NCBI GenBank assembly: GCA_025917655.1
Contig: CP084616.1
Location: 186,001 to 250,000 of the forward strand
Source: Chlorella sorokiniana
Taxonomy: Eukaryota > Chlorophyta > Trebouxiophyceae > Chlorellales > Chlorellaceae
Direction: 5' to 3'
DNA length: 64,000 bases
The notes below the pieces were generated by a model that worked only from the letters and a program-made list of their open reading frames with translations, was not told the origin of the DNA and ran no database searches. The position numbers and the translations under genes are program-made. Positions 46,855 through 58,846 of the stretch are shown one piece after another (position 1 is the stretch's first letter; each line of letters opens with the position of its first letter).

Positions 46855-49800
46855 ATGTCGCAACGCCGGCACTTGTTCCTGGCTGCTTGGCTGCCGCTCA
46901 CGTTGCCCTTTGTGCTGTGCGTGTTCGACCGGGCCGCCTGGCACCTACCCCCGGGTTCTCGGTGGCCCCGTATGTGGGCAGCGGCGCCGCTGTGAACAAC
47001 GCCCGCTCCCTGCACCTCTCGGGTGCCTCCCAGCGCGGGGCCCTGGATCACTTACGTGGGCGCCCGTGGCAGCGGCCCCAAAACGTGAGCGGTCGCTGCG
47101 CGCCAGCACCGCTGGCATCGCCCCTCCCCTCGCTCCCGCACTCTGCCGCTCGGCCGCCGCCGCCGTCGGCTCCAACCCTCAAGCCGCTCCATCCCTTCTG
47201 CCGGGCCCGCCCTACAGGTGACCGCCCTCGTGGACTTGAATGGGCGTGGGCGGGCCGACTACGTGCAGGTGCAGCGGGGGCAGCGGGGGCAGTTGATGCC
47301 GGCACCGTGGCCGGCTGGCAGCAGCCGCCAGCACCGCAGCAGGCTCAGAGTGCCGTCCATGGATCCTCCCAGCGCCTCCTTCCCCTCCACCCCTCCCACC
47401 AGGTCATCCTGCAAGGACTGTCTTCTGCGCCAAACGGCATTGCCTGGAGCGAAGGCTCCCTCTTTGTGGCTTCCCTCAGCCCCGGCGTGTCCTGCAAGGT
47501 GGGCGCTGCAGCCACCACGCCGGCTTGCTGCCTGATGCCGCTCGGCTTGCCGGCACACTGTCGCTGCCCTGCAGGCTGGCAGCCGCCTGCCTTGAGCTAT
47601 TCCCTGGATTGTGGTCCCATGCGCACCCCCTTTGCTGCTCCTTGCAAGGCACCGCTCCTTGCAAGGGCAATGCACTGTGCTGCTGCTCCCCGCGCATCGC
47701 GCTGACCTCTCCGCGCCGCCCCTCACCGCAGCTGTACCGCCTGGACAATGCCGACAGCTACGCGCTCGGCAGGCGTACTGCCAGCCACGCAGATCTCAAG
47801 CTGGTTCTGGACAGCTTGCCGCCAGACGCCTCTCACGGGTGCTGTGCAGCGTGGCCTTGAGAAGGGGAAGACGGGGAGGCGCTGCGTGTTTTCCTGTGTG
47901 CACGCCCACCCACTGCCCACCCCTCACACCACCCACTGCTGCTCGCCGCCGCCACAACCGTCAAACACACGCGCTGCCCCCAACCGCAGCTGGAAGTTCA
48001 TCCGCTTTGGCCCCGACGGGCGCCTCTACCTCCCCATCGGTGCTCCGTGCAACGTCTGCCGCCCGGGCACCTACCAGTGAGCTCCCGCCCGGGGGTGGTG
48101 AACGCCTGCAGGGCCAGCTAGCTGCGGGGTCAGCGGCGTCTGGGGCACCCTGCCCGAAGCTGATGCAGCTTGTGGCTGCGCCCTGGGCCCGCGATGCAGG
48201 AAGGGCCCCGGCCAGCCGGTGTGGCGCTACGGCTCCATCTACAGCATACGCCGCGACGGCAGCAACATCACCCTGGTGGCCACCGGCGTGCGCAACACGG
48301 TGGGCTTCGACTTCCACCCGGCTACCGGGAAGCTGTACTTCACCGACAACGGGCGGGACAGCTGGGACGCCGACCAAAGCGTGACCGACAACCGCCCCGA
48401 CTGCGAGCTGAACTCTGTGACGAAGGCTGGTGGGTGCTGCCGAAACGGTGGCGCAGAGTTGGATCTGCTGCACAGCAGCCCGGCGGCCCACTCTGCTTGG
48501 AGGCCCCACCAGCGTTGGCTCCAGGGGCCACACCCCACGCCGCGGCGAGGCGGCAACGCTTCTCCCTTCCACCCTGTTGCCCTCCGTCTCAGCACGCCGA
48601 GCCCCTGCTGCAGGCGGGCAGCACTTTGGCTTCCCCTACTGCCACACCGGGCCTGTGGGCGGGCCCAACCGCCGGCCCTACCTGCGCCTGCCCGGCGTCG
48701 GCCCCAGCCTGGTGGACCCAGACGAGAATGCCGGCCAGTCGGCGATGCGCTGCAACGGCGCGGGGCTCGCCTTCCGCCCCGCCATCCAGGCCATGGGGCC
48801 GCATGTGGCGCCGCTGGGCATGGTGAATAGCAGGGGTTGCTGCGCTGCCTGTTCCAGGCTGCTCTGGGCTGTCTAAGGCTGCTGAACTGCCAAACGTTGT
48901 TATGGGCTGCCTGCTATTGCTGCCATGGCCCGCTTCGCCTCACGAGCAGCGAAAGATGCCCCGCAGCGCTTCTACCGCTGGACGGCGGGCGCCAACTTCC
49001 CGCGGAGCTACGACAAGTCGATCTTCATCGCGCAGGTGTGCCGGGTTTGCCACTGCAGTTTTTTTTGTTATGATTGTACACTTTGTTGCTGGGAGGAGAG
49101 CAGGCTGGGCTGCATACACGCTATCTACGTAGCTAAACCTGCACCGCGCTTGCTGCCTGCTGTGCGGCCGGGTGTGCTCTTCTTCCCCAGCAAGTGCTCA
49201 CCGAGCCTCCAGCTGTCCCTGCCGCCACGCAGCACGGCAGCTGGAACCGGGATCGTCCCATCGGAGCGCGCGTCATGCGTGTGGTACTGAACAGCACCGA
49301 CCCCACGCGGGTCGCACGGTACCTGCCTTTCCTCACTGGAGGCGTGCCCGGGGACAAAGGCCTGCCCAGCGGGCCAGGCCCGGTCGGCGACGGTTGGTAC
49401 CGTGGTGAGGGGCAGTTCGAAGGCAGCAGAAGCGGCAGGGAGGTGCCTGCTGCAATTCGCCGCTCTCGCTGCGCTGGGTGGCCCTCACCACCAGCTCAAG
49501 GTGGACGGCTTGGTCCCCCCCCCACACACACAAACGCACACCAAAAGGCCGGCCGGTGGACGTGGAGCAGCTTCCCGACGGCTCCCTGCTGGTCTCCGAC
49601 GACTCTGAGAACACAGTGTACCGCATCTGGTACAACGCCACCTCAAGCCCCGCCCCCGCCCGGCCACCGCGCCCGCCGCCACCGCGACCGCGCCCGCCCA
49701 GCTGCAGCCTGGGTGGTGTGCGCTACGATGCCTGCGGCACGGGCACGCAAGCCGGGTCGACTTTCAGCCAGTTTTACAGGCTGGAGGGCGGCACGCTGCA

Positions 49801-50702
49801 CGTGGGCATCAAGTGAGCGGGGATGTTGCTGCCCAGGGTCGAGGGCTGCTGCCCTGCCTTCTCTGTTGGGGGAAGGCTGCCCGCCGGCGGCAGGCATGCT
49901 TCACAAGGCCTGCTGCCAAAGGACGGGCTCGCTCTGATTGAATGGAAACATGCCGCTCAGCTGCGCTGCTGTTCCCGCAGGGCCAGGACGGGCGGGTGGG
50001 TGGCCTGGAGCCACAACCCGACCGCGCCCGGCACCATGGTCGGCGGCCGCGCCTTCTTCCTGCGGCCCTGCCCCACCTGCGCCGGCGGCGTTAGCACCCC
50101 CCGCATTCCTGCTCAAGGGTGGGGGCTTGCCCGCCTCGCAGCCCTCAACTGATTGGCTGACCTTCAGGGCGGCATAACGAATGGCGGCTGTGCTGCTGAC
50201 GACAGCAGCCAACAAGCTCCGTGCTTGCGTGCTGCGGCGCTGCCCCGCTGCCTCTGCAGGCCGTGCTGCCACCAGCTTCACCCCGCTGAGCGGCGTCTTT
50301 GCGCGCCAGGCGGCGGGCGCCACCGCTAACGGGTACCTCTGGGCTCGCTTCAGCCTGGCCTGGCCTGGCAGCGCCGCCGCCATTAAGATAAACTATGGGG
50401 GTGAGGGGGAGAGCCGGGCGTGTGTACTGCGGCGGGTGGAAAGCAGCTCCGAGACTGCAGCGACACGCCTTTTAAGGGATGTTTTCATGTCCCTGGCAGC
50501 CAGAAGGCATGCTTGGCGACGCTCCCAGTCTTATCTACCTTTCCTGTTACTCCCCGCTGCCTGGCTGACCTGCAGTGGGGCCCTACTCTGGAGGCAGCCC
50601 CAGCGGCTCCGACGGCATGGGTGCACACGAGGTGGTGCCTCCTCGGGCCTGCTTGACGCGCAGCGGCGGCGGCATTGCTATCCGGCCCAGCTCCGCATGC
50701 TA
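46855..50702 (+). CDS. Secreted sorbosone-dehydrogenase-like (SGNDH) enzyme fused to a DOMON domain
   Basis: Start ATG 46855 gives a signal peptide (HLFLAAWLPLTLPFVLCV). The beta-propeller part resembles PQQ-dependent sorbosone/glucose dehydrogenases: GAAVNNARSLHLSG, SAPNGIAWSEGSLFVA, GRLYLPIGAPCNVC, GVRNTVGFDFHPATGKLYFT, QHFGFPYCHTG, KSIFIAQ then HGSWNRDRPIGARV, and VDVEQLPDGSLLVSDD. A Pro/Arg linker near 49660 is followed by a DOMON-like domain across three or four exons: FSQFYRLEGGTLHVGIK, GGWVAWSHNPTAPGTMVGG, YLWARFSLAWPGS and GSDGMGAHEVV, stop at 50702. Met in GTMVGG and His in GAHEVV could be heme-b ligands, as in cytochrome DOMONs. Likely an extracellular sugar oxidase passing electrons to the DOMON (inference). 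One-base shifts are needed near 46945 and between 50100 and 50230. Confidence 0.8.
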
Positions 50703-51458
50703 AGGCGAGCGAGCCCAAGCATGAACCCAGCTGTGCAGAGTGCAGGAGGCTGCCTGGCTGCAGCGCCGGCGCTCCACGGCGGCAGCGGCGTGGGCAGGCA
50801 GCGCCGCGGCGGGCGCTGGGTGTGCTGAGTGGCTTGGAGACGTTGCACACGGCCTGCTGCCAGAGAGGTGCATGCTAGCCTCAAATGTCCACCGCTGCCT
50901 GCAAAGGGATGACTCGAGCGACCATGTGCTCTTCTGCAGCAGGAGCTGCATCGTGCACGCCCGACGACCTGGCATTTTTTTGTCGGCACATCGATGTGCC
51001 CTGCTGCTGGCATAGGGCTGGATGTATGCTTGCATTAATTGACTTCACCATTCCACAGGTGAGCCGAGTGTAACCTGTACACAAGCAAGCCTTGCCCGCC
51101 AGCAGCGACGCGGGCGGGTGGTGCGGCAGAGCCGCAGTGGCCTGGCATTCTGACGTGCGTCATCACTGCGACGCTATGTTCACCGCGCATTCACGATTTT
51201 CGGGGCTCTCGCATGCCAGCTTCACAAGGGAGGGCCGCGCCATCAAGCGACAACCCTCATGAGGCCTCACAGGCCCACGTGGCAGGCATCTCCCCGCCCC
51301 CATTATTCCCCTCGCCCTGCTGCAGTGCACGACGTATCGCATCGTTGCAACCATCTGTAGCTAAGCAGAGCAGTGCCGGTCGCTGCCAGGGTTGCCGGCG
51401 GAGGGCTGGCCTTGATTGCAGGCTTGGTGCAACGCCACGCTAGAGAAAGCGGGCTGAA
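50703..51458. other. Intergenic region
   Basis: 3' flank of the dehydrogenase, with TGTAA at 51069-51073, and the promoter of the VTC4 gene. It becomes AT-richer around 50960-51080. No gene seen. Confidence 0.45.
51069..51073 (+). promoter_or_regulatory. Possible TGTAA polyadenylation signal
   Basis: TGTAA about 370 bases after the dehydrogenase stop, in a low-GC patch. It is consistent with the chlorophyte motif. Confidence 0.35.
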
Positions 51459-54400
51459 ATGAAGGTCAGTCCCGCTGGAACACCCGCGACGTGCGCCGCT
51501 CTTACACGGTGCCGCCACCGCCTGGCTGCTGCCGCCCCACTGTGCCCGACCTGCCGGTGCAGTTTGGCAAGTACTTGCTGGAGAACCAGCGGCAGGAGTG
51601 GGCGGCGCAGTATGTAGACTACAAGGGGCTCAAGGATCTGATCAAGGATGCGGCAGAGCAGGCGCGACGGGTGAGCCGCCCGCTGCCTCGCCTCGTGCTG
51701 CGCCAGAGCAACTCCTGCTGGAGCCTGTGCACGGCTGCAGGGCTCCAGCGGTTGTGCCTGCATGCCCAGGGAAGCCTCCAGGCAGGGAAAATTGCAGGGC
51801 TCTGCAGCGACCAGGGCACTCGCTGGCGCCACCTCGGGCCCCTGCACACACTGAGCTTGTCGGCGCGCCCTCCACGCACAACCCGTCGTTTCCCACCCTC
51901 TGCCTCCGCAGCTGGATGACCCAGCCCTGCAGTACTCCCCGCGCACGACGTCGCTGACGGTGCAGCGCCGCGCGGCGCAGCGTGACTCAGCCGAGGAGAC
52001 GTTCTTCCGCAAGCTGGAAGCGGAGGTGTGTGTGGCACAGCGGGATGGGGATGGGGCTGTGGCAACTGTGCGGTGCTTGTCAGACTTCGGATCAAGGAGG
52101 AGGAAAGGGAGGGAGGCTTTTGCACCCGCGGATGCACAAGCTGGTGGGGCGAGATGGACCCGCTGTCAAACTTGCTGGCTGCGGCACTGCCGCCTGCCAC
52201 ATCACCTCCTGCCACAACACCACCTGCCGTATCAATTCATTCCACTCACTTGCTGCACGCGTTCGTGCACGCGGATGCCTGAATGACAATGTGTCGCAGA
52301 GTGCGCAGTCACGCCCCCTTCTACTCCTCCGCCGTAACCCCCACCCACCACCTTTTCATTCTGCAGGGCCACTCACCTTTTGTCCCACCTGCTGCCGTGC
52401 TGCAGGTGCACAAGATCAACAAGTTCACTCAGTCCCAGACGCGCTCGCTGGAGGCCCGGCTGCAGAAGCTGCAGGAGCAGGCGGCGGCGGCGACCAGCCA
52501 GCCCGAGAAGGACCGGCTGCTGGCGGTGAGGCGCTGCTAGGCTGGCCTGCATGTGGGCGCAGCGCACTCCCGGATTCGCGCCCCCTCCGCCTCTGCTTCG
52601 CCCAGGCTGCCGTAGGCTTGGCAGGCGCTGTGTTGGCCTGCTCTTGCAGCCGTCAAACGCTCGTCTGCCATCCAGTGCTCCTCCGCCGCGGCCCCCTGTT
52701 GTGCTCCATCTTCCGTGCCCTCCCTTGTTCACCCTGCTGCTCCTGCGTGATTTGCGTGATTCAATACACGCAGGAGACCAAGTCGATCGGCGACGAGTTT
52801 TGGCGCTGGAGAAGTACGTCAACCTCAACTACATGGGCTTCCACAAGATCCTGGTGGGCTGGCAGGGCGGCTGGGGGCAGGGGGCAGAGCAAGAACAGCG
52901 TGTGAATCGGAGCAGGCCAAACATGCTGTGAAATGAGGAGAGGGAGCTGCATGCCTGCCGCGCGGTGTATTTTTGCAAAGCAGCAGGCTGGGCAGCAGCC
53001 GGCTCGGGCGGGGCCTTGCGCGAACATATTCCTTGCTGACCGCGCCGCTCGCTTTAGCCGCGCCCCCTTGCTGTGCGTCGTCCCCTTGCGCAGAAGAAGC
53101 ACGACAAGAATCTGCCGCACACGCCTTGCCGCCAGTTCTACATCGCGCACCTGCACAACCAGCCGTGGGTGCAGGTGCGCTCTCCTCCGCTCCTCTCCTG
53201 CCGACGCTCGGGAGTGCTGGTTGTGCCCCTGTCGTGCGGCCGGTCTTCGTAGCAGGGATTTAGCTTGCATTGAAGAAGGGGGGCAGAGGGCTCTGGCCCC
53301 ATGTCTGCCAGCCTGCTGTTACGCTTTGCCTGATCCTGGCCTGTTGACCCCCTGCCTCGCCGTCCTCTACTCTTGCCCTCCCTTGCCAGCCACCCACCCC
53401 TCACGCTTGCCCTCACAGCACCCTGCATGGCAACCGTTCGGCACCTCCCATTCTCCCGCAAACTTACCCTCCCGCAGGGCAACTACTCTGAGCTGATGGT
53501 CATCCTCTCCTCGGTCTTCTCCCAGCTGCGCGGCGACCAGCTGGCAGAGGCACAGGGGGTTCCGCGCAGGTGTGTTTGTGTGTGTGTTTGTGGGGGTGGG
53601 GGTGGGGGTGGGGGCATGCCTTGCCTGCTTAGGTGCAGGGAGGGGGTTGCTGTGCCTGGCAAGGGGCAGGTGGGGTGTGGGGGCGGGGGAGGAGTTCTGC
53701 CTGGTCAGGTGCAAGCTCGGTTGCTGCTGGCAACTTGCCACTGCCCCCTTGGCACGCCAACACACTGCACAGCGAGGCTCGAGCCTTGCTCGGCTTCACA
53801 TGCATTGTTTACCACCTGTTGTGCTGCCCTGCTGTACCGCAGGCCTTCAAGCGCTCCACCACCAAGTACTGGGTGCGAACGGGGATGTGTCAACGGTGAA
53901 GCGCATCATCATCGAAAACATGCCCGTCTTCGTGTTCAACAAGGTGGGCTGACCCACCTGATCCATACGTTATTCAATCTGGGGCCACTCCCGGCGGTCT
54001 TGGAGGAAGGGAAGCTGTGCATCTGTCAGCAAGACTGTAGGCTTGTGGGATGGTTCATGACTTTGTTGTTTATCACGTCCCTGGCCGCGTCGTCCCTTCA
54101 TCTGCCTCACTCGAGATTCCTGATCATTAATATCATTATGATATCCTCCCTCCCGTGCAGGAGAACTACAGCGGCGACGCCCAGCTCGTCAACTCGGTCT
54201 ACTTTGACAACGACTCGCTGGAGCTCTACCACGGCCGCCTGGACAAGAAGCCGGGGGCCATCGCGCTGCGCATCCGGTGCGCACGCGGTGCTGGGGTGTG
54301 GAAGAGTGCAGGCGGCCAGCGGTGCAGGCTTCCGGGCTCCATTTCCTGCCCTTTCTATCCCGCTGTCGCCCTTTCCGCCAACCGTCCCGACCTGCACCTG

Positions 54401-57400
54401 CCCGCAGCTGGTACGGCCCGGGGGAGCCCAAGCTGTGCTTCATCGAGCGCAAGACGCACCGCGAGTCGTGGAAGGGGAGAAGAGCGTGAAGGAGCGGTTC
54501 ACGCTGCCTGAGCCCAAGGCAAGGAAGCAGGAGGGACGCAAGGCAGTGCGCGGGGCCGCGCTTCTCCGCCCTCATGCAGCGGCCATGCCCCGCTGCACGC
54601 CAGCAGCGCAGTCAGGCTGTCCTGCACCGCCAGCCCCACTCCAATGTGGCTGCTTTAAATCCCTGCCCCCCTTGTGCGTCATGTCTCCTCTCTTCTCCCT
54701 CTCCCTCCTTTCATCCAGTCGTTTGTTTCCGCTCCTTCTCCCATCGCCCCGCAGGTGGTGCCCTACCTGGAGGGCGAGTACACGGTGGAGCAGTTCAAGG
54801 GGGACCTGCGTGCCAAGGCAAGTTTGTGAATGTGCCACTCTTCTGGGCACTCGCTCCTCCGTGCCTGCAATTCCTTCTCTTCGCGCAGCCTCATGGGGCG
54901 CCAACCTGTGCCTGCGTGTCCCTGCCGTCCCTGCTGCGGGCCGCACGCGGGCGTCCGCCCACCGTCCCCTCCATCCCGGAGCACCTCCTTGTGCGCCCCG
55001 CGAGGCGCGTCCCCCCTAAACACCCACCAACACCACCTGGCACACACCTCCGCAGGGCAAGTCTGAGGAGGACACCGACAAGGCTGCCCGCCTCTTCTCA
55101 GAGATCCAGCAGCAGATCGACTCCAAGCAGCTCAAGCCGTTCATCCGCACGCAGTACATGCGCTCTGCCTTCCAGGTGGGATACTTGTGGGGGGGGTGGG
55201 GCGGGGTGGGGATTCATATGAGAAATGGGGAGCAGCACCACTCCAGAAGCCCAGCATTCCAGTCACGCATACTGCAAGCCACCTGCCAGACTGGTTGCCC
55301 TCCGCCCTGCCCTAACTATTTTGGCACCGCACACACCCAGTTTTTGTTGTGTGGCCATCGCTGTATGAAGAGACCCCACCCCACCCCCACCCCCACCCAC
55401 ACCCACACACCTGCCCACCTGCCCACACGTACCCCGATTCCCTGCAGATGGGCCACGACCGCACCGTTTCCTTCACCCTGGACACCAACCTTTGCATGAT
55501 CAAGGAGAACCCGGAGGGCCACCCCAGCTGCGCCATCGGGGCGCTGGTGCGCCGCTGCCGCCGCTGGCTGAAGCGCTGCCGATTTCCTTGTCTTCTTCGC
55601 CCTTGAATCGTGCCTGTGGGGGCAAACCTTTGTGAAGCCACGACAACATGGAAACCCACACAAAGCGCATGTACAATTGTGACGCTTATCGTGCGCTTTC
55701 CTGCACTGCACCTGCAGGTTCCGGGACCCCACGCTGCCCATCCACCGCACTGAGATCACGCGCTTCCCGCACGCCATCCTGGAGATCAAGCTGGCGCTGC
55801 CGGAAGGCGAGCAGCCACCCGAGTGGGTGCGGGACCTGATGGAGAGCGGCCTGATCACAGAGGTGCGGCGCTGCCGCGGGGCCCCTGCTGGCGCAGCAAA
55901 CAACCGCTGCTGCCGCCGACGCAACAGTGAAAGTGCTCCAAATATAATCCAACCACAAAAGGAAAGCACTGCCAATTTTTGTGTCACCCACCCGCTCACC
56001 TCCCCGCCTGTGTGAGCAGGTGCACAAGTCCTCCAAGTTCATTCACGGCACGGCGGTCCTGTTCCCAGACATGGTGCAGGTGTGGCCTGCAGTTTGCGGG
56101 GGTGCAATTGTGTTGGGTGGGTGCAGCGGGCTGGCGGTGATCTCGGCCAGGGAGGCGGGCAGAGCTGCATGCATCATGTAGGAGGGACAAGCAGCCAGAG
56201 CCCGCACTCCTACCATGCCTGCTTGCCAGGCCGACCGTCCCATACAAACCTGTCAAAACCCTGTACCGCCTCTGCAATGCAGGCGGTACCGTACTGGATC
56301 GACGACGAGTCCATCCGCGCCTCCATCCTGGCGTCGGCCCCGGAGCCCAAGCAGATGGCGGCAAAGTGAGCTGCGCTGTGTGCGCCGTGCTTGCACGCCA
56401 TGCACGCTGCGCACCGACTCTCACTGCATGCACGCTGTGCACCCGACTGTCGGCCAAGCCCTCTGCTGCTGAACAGGAGCTGTGCGCAACACCCCGCATG
56501 ACCCGCAGCTCCTAGTCATGGCTGTGTTGGCTCGCGTGCCCCGCCACCCACGCTTTCCCTCCCCACGCTTTCCTCCCCGCAGCGCTCGCGACGCGGTGGC
56601 CATCTCCCTGGCCGACAACAAGCCGCGGCGGCGGGCGGCGGCGTCCGAGCCGCGGCACCCGCTACTGGGCGAGGCTCCCACGCTGCGCCTGATGCGCAGC
56701 ACCACCATGGGAGGCTCCGCCGCGCCGCAGGGTGAGGACGTGGAAGGCGGGCGGAGGGAAGAAAGGGGGAGCCGCCCTTGCATCCGGCAGCACACTCGTG
56801 CACACCATGGCTCACCTGTCTCGCTCCCCCAATGTCCATCCGTTGCTGCTTGGGTTGCCACAGCGCAGCATCAGCGGATCGTGCTTGCTGTGGCCCATAC
56901 ATTCCGTAGCTGCCAGTTCAAGTTTCGCTGCGCACCCCCTGGCTCTGCCTCTGCCCTGCAGCCGGCCAGGGTCGGGCTTGCTGGCGGCGCTGGGCTTTGG
57001 CGGCCCCGCCGATGTCGTGCCTCAACGCCTGGAGCCCAAAACCTTCTTGGCCTCGGAGCGCACCTTCCTCAGGCAAGATCTTGAAGCTGCACTGAAGCTG
57101 GTTCGAAGTCCATGGTCATGCAGCGCCGGCCCTTGCCCCCTACTACCCAACTCAAGAAGCATGCCCGCATGTGCACCCACCCGCCCCCGACGTGCCTCCT
57201 GCTCTCCCCTCCACCTGCAGCTGGATGCACATGTCCATCACGCTGGGATCCATCGCGGCCGCCCTGCTCGCCTTCGCCGCGGAGTCATCCAAGAGCAAGA
57301 GCCCCATGCACGCGGTGAGGGCCACGCCGCGAGCCCATCCTGCCCTCCGCCTGGCCTAGGCCTGCCATGCTTGGGCGACGTCTGCCGCCCCGCTTGCCCT

Positions 57401-58202
57401 GCCTGGCATGGCAGGCTGCGCTGTCTGATTGCCCCCATCCATCCACCACATACCAATCCCTCAGCCCCACACACCAACAACCACCTGTGCCTCTCCCCCT
57501 CCCCAAAGATTTCCGCCTACCTCGTGGAGATTATTGCGCTGGTGCTGCTGCCCCTGGCGGTGGCCATTGTGGCCTACTCGCTGGTGGTGTTCTGCTGGCG
57601 CAACTCCCAGATCGCCATGAAGCAGGCCGCCTACATCGACGACCGCAGGTGGGCGGATGATGGGGGTGCTAAATGATGGGGGTGCTGAGCCTGGGTGGTC
57701 GGGAGGGCGCTGCAGCGTCGTGCTGCTGGGGCATAGGGTGTCACGTGGTGCGTACAGCCAGCTGGTTGCGATGCTTGAGAGGACAGGCGTGCCAACAAGG
57801 GGAGGGCACTGCGATGGCTGGTTTGCACGAGTTTATAAAGCTCGAGTTTGTCTGCCGTGGGAAGGCTGCACCGTGCGTCCCCCCTTCCTGCGGCCCTCAC
57901 CTTGCCGTCTGTTGCTGCGCAAGCAATTCAGGCGCCGCTCACGTGTCCCGCTGTGTGCCGCCCGACCGCAGGGGCCCGCTGCTGCTGGCTGGGCTGGTCA
58001 CCGGCGCCCTCACAGCCATCTTCCTGGTGTCCTGCGTGGACCTGTGGGATGCTTACGAGGCCAGCCGCGGCAAGAACGGCCCCTTGGGAGGCTGGCAAGC
58101 CCTGGCGGCCGCCAACGCCAGCGTCGCGACGCCGCACGTCGCGCTGCCGCAAGCCCTCGCGTTGCCGCTGTCGCTGGTGGGGGCTGGCGGGGGGCGGCGT
58201 GA
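51459..58202 (+). CDS. VTC4-type polyphosphate polymerase (SPX-VTC-DUF202)
   Basis: Vacuolar transporter chaperone catalytic subunit: makes polyphosphate from ATP and moves it into acidocalcisomes/vacuoles. About 21 exons. The first coding exon is only ATGAAG (51459-51464, donor GTCAGT), joining FGKYLLENQRQEW at 51563. The SPX domain includes LDLIK-like KGLKDLIKDA, VHKINKFT and YVNLNYMGFHKIL then KKHDKNLPH, the inositol-pyrophosphate-binding face. The VTC tunnel enzyme has TTKYWV, NSVYFDNDSLELYHGRL, ALRIRWYGPGEPKLCFIERK, IRTQYMRSAFQ, HAILEIKLALP and VHKSSKFIHG, so all key Arg/Lys/Glu positions are present. DUF202 gives three helices: MSITLGSIAAALLAF, VEIIALVLLPLAVAIVAYSL and LLAGLVTGALTAIFLVSCVD. 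Shifts are needed near 52797 and 53877. The stop is uncertain: 58202 needs one shift, while the unshifted frame stays open to 58905 with non-coding composition. Confidence 0.92.
53568..53625 (+). repeat. TG-rich and GGGGGT microsatellite in a VTC4 intron
   Basis: A TGTGTGTT tract runs into four GGGGGTG units just after the donor at about 53571. A G4-type tract so close to a splice donor could affect splicing or sequencing. Confidence 0.7.
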
Positions 58203-58846
58203 GCGTTGGCGGGGCCCGCCATCCTGTTGGTGTGGGACGGGGGGCTGGGCTGGCTCAGCTGCTGCTTTTGGCGCATGCCGCCAGCAGCTGGTGCCCCGCA
58301 CGGCAGCACCTCACACGGGCTGTCCCCGCCCCACCAGCACGTGTATGTTGTCGCGCAATCCTGTAACTCAACTTCCATACAAAGCGGCTGACATGTGTAT
58401 AGGTATGGTCTGCCAGTATGCGACAGGAAACGACTCTGGGCGTGCAAGCAAAGTGTTTTACCAAAAAGGCGCACGGCAAAAAGGGAAGCTGCACGCTGCT
58501 GGGGCGGCGCGGGAGGGGAGCGAGGTGGTACAGGCGGGCAGGTACAGGGTCCAAGGGTTCGGTCCAATGTTTGGGTCCTCCGCACGCCGCTCTGTGCAGG
58601 CCTGTCGCGTGCTCGTTGCGTCTGTCCTCACAAGGTGGACCATCAGTTTCAGGGCCGGATGTGGTGAAGCGCCTCCGACAAGGCTGGGACGGGTTGTTCT
58701 GGTCGGTGTGGGTCGGCTGCTGGTGGCCTCATCGCCTGGGCGCCAAGCTTCTCGCTGGGCGACACACTCGATAGCTGCTGCTGCAGTACACAACAGTATC
58801 CACTCCCTCCTCGACAAAGCGTGCGCATCACTGAAACTAGAAATTT
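58203..58846. other. Convergent intergenic region
   Basis: 3' flanks of VTC4 (+) and AMT1 (-). One frame stays open through it but loses membrane-protein character and shows no splice pairing. Nothing else seen. Confidence 0.45.
58362..58366 (+). promoter_or_regulatory. Possible TGTAA polyadenylation signal
   Basis: TGTAA 160 bases after the preferred VTC4 stop at 58202. This supports a gene end before, not after, the long open frame to 58905. Confidence 0.4.

Noticed and set aside
53373-55019. 548-codon plus frame in VTC4
   Set aside because: It reads through several VTC4 introns in one frame; the VTC motifs require the spliced reading instead.
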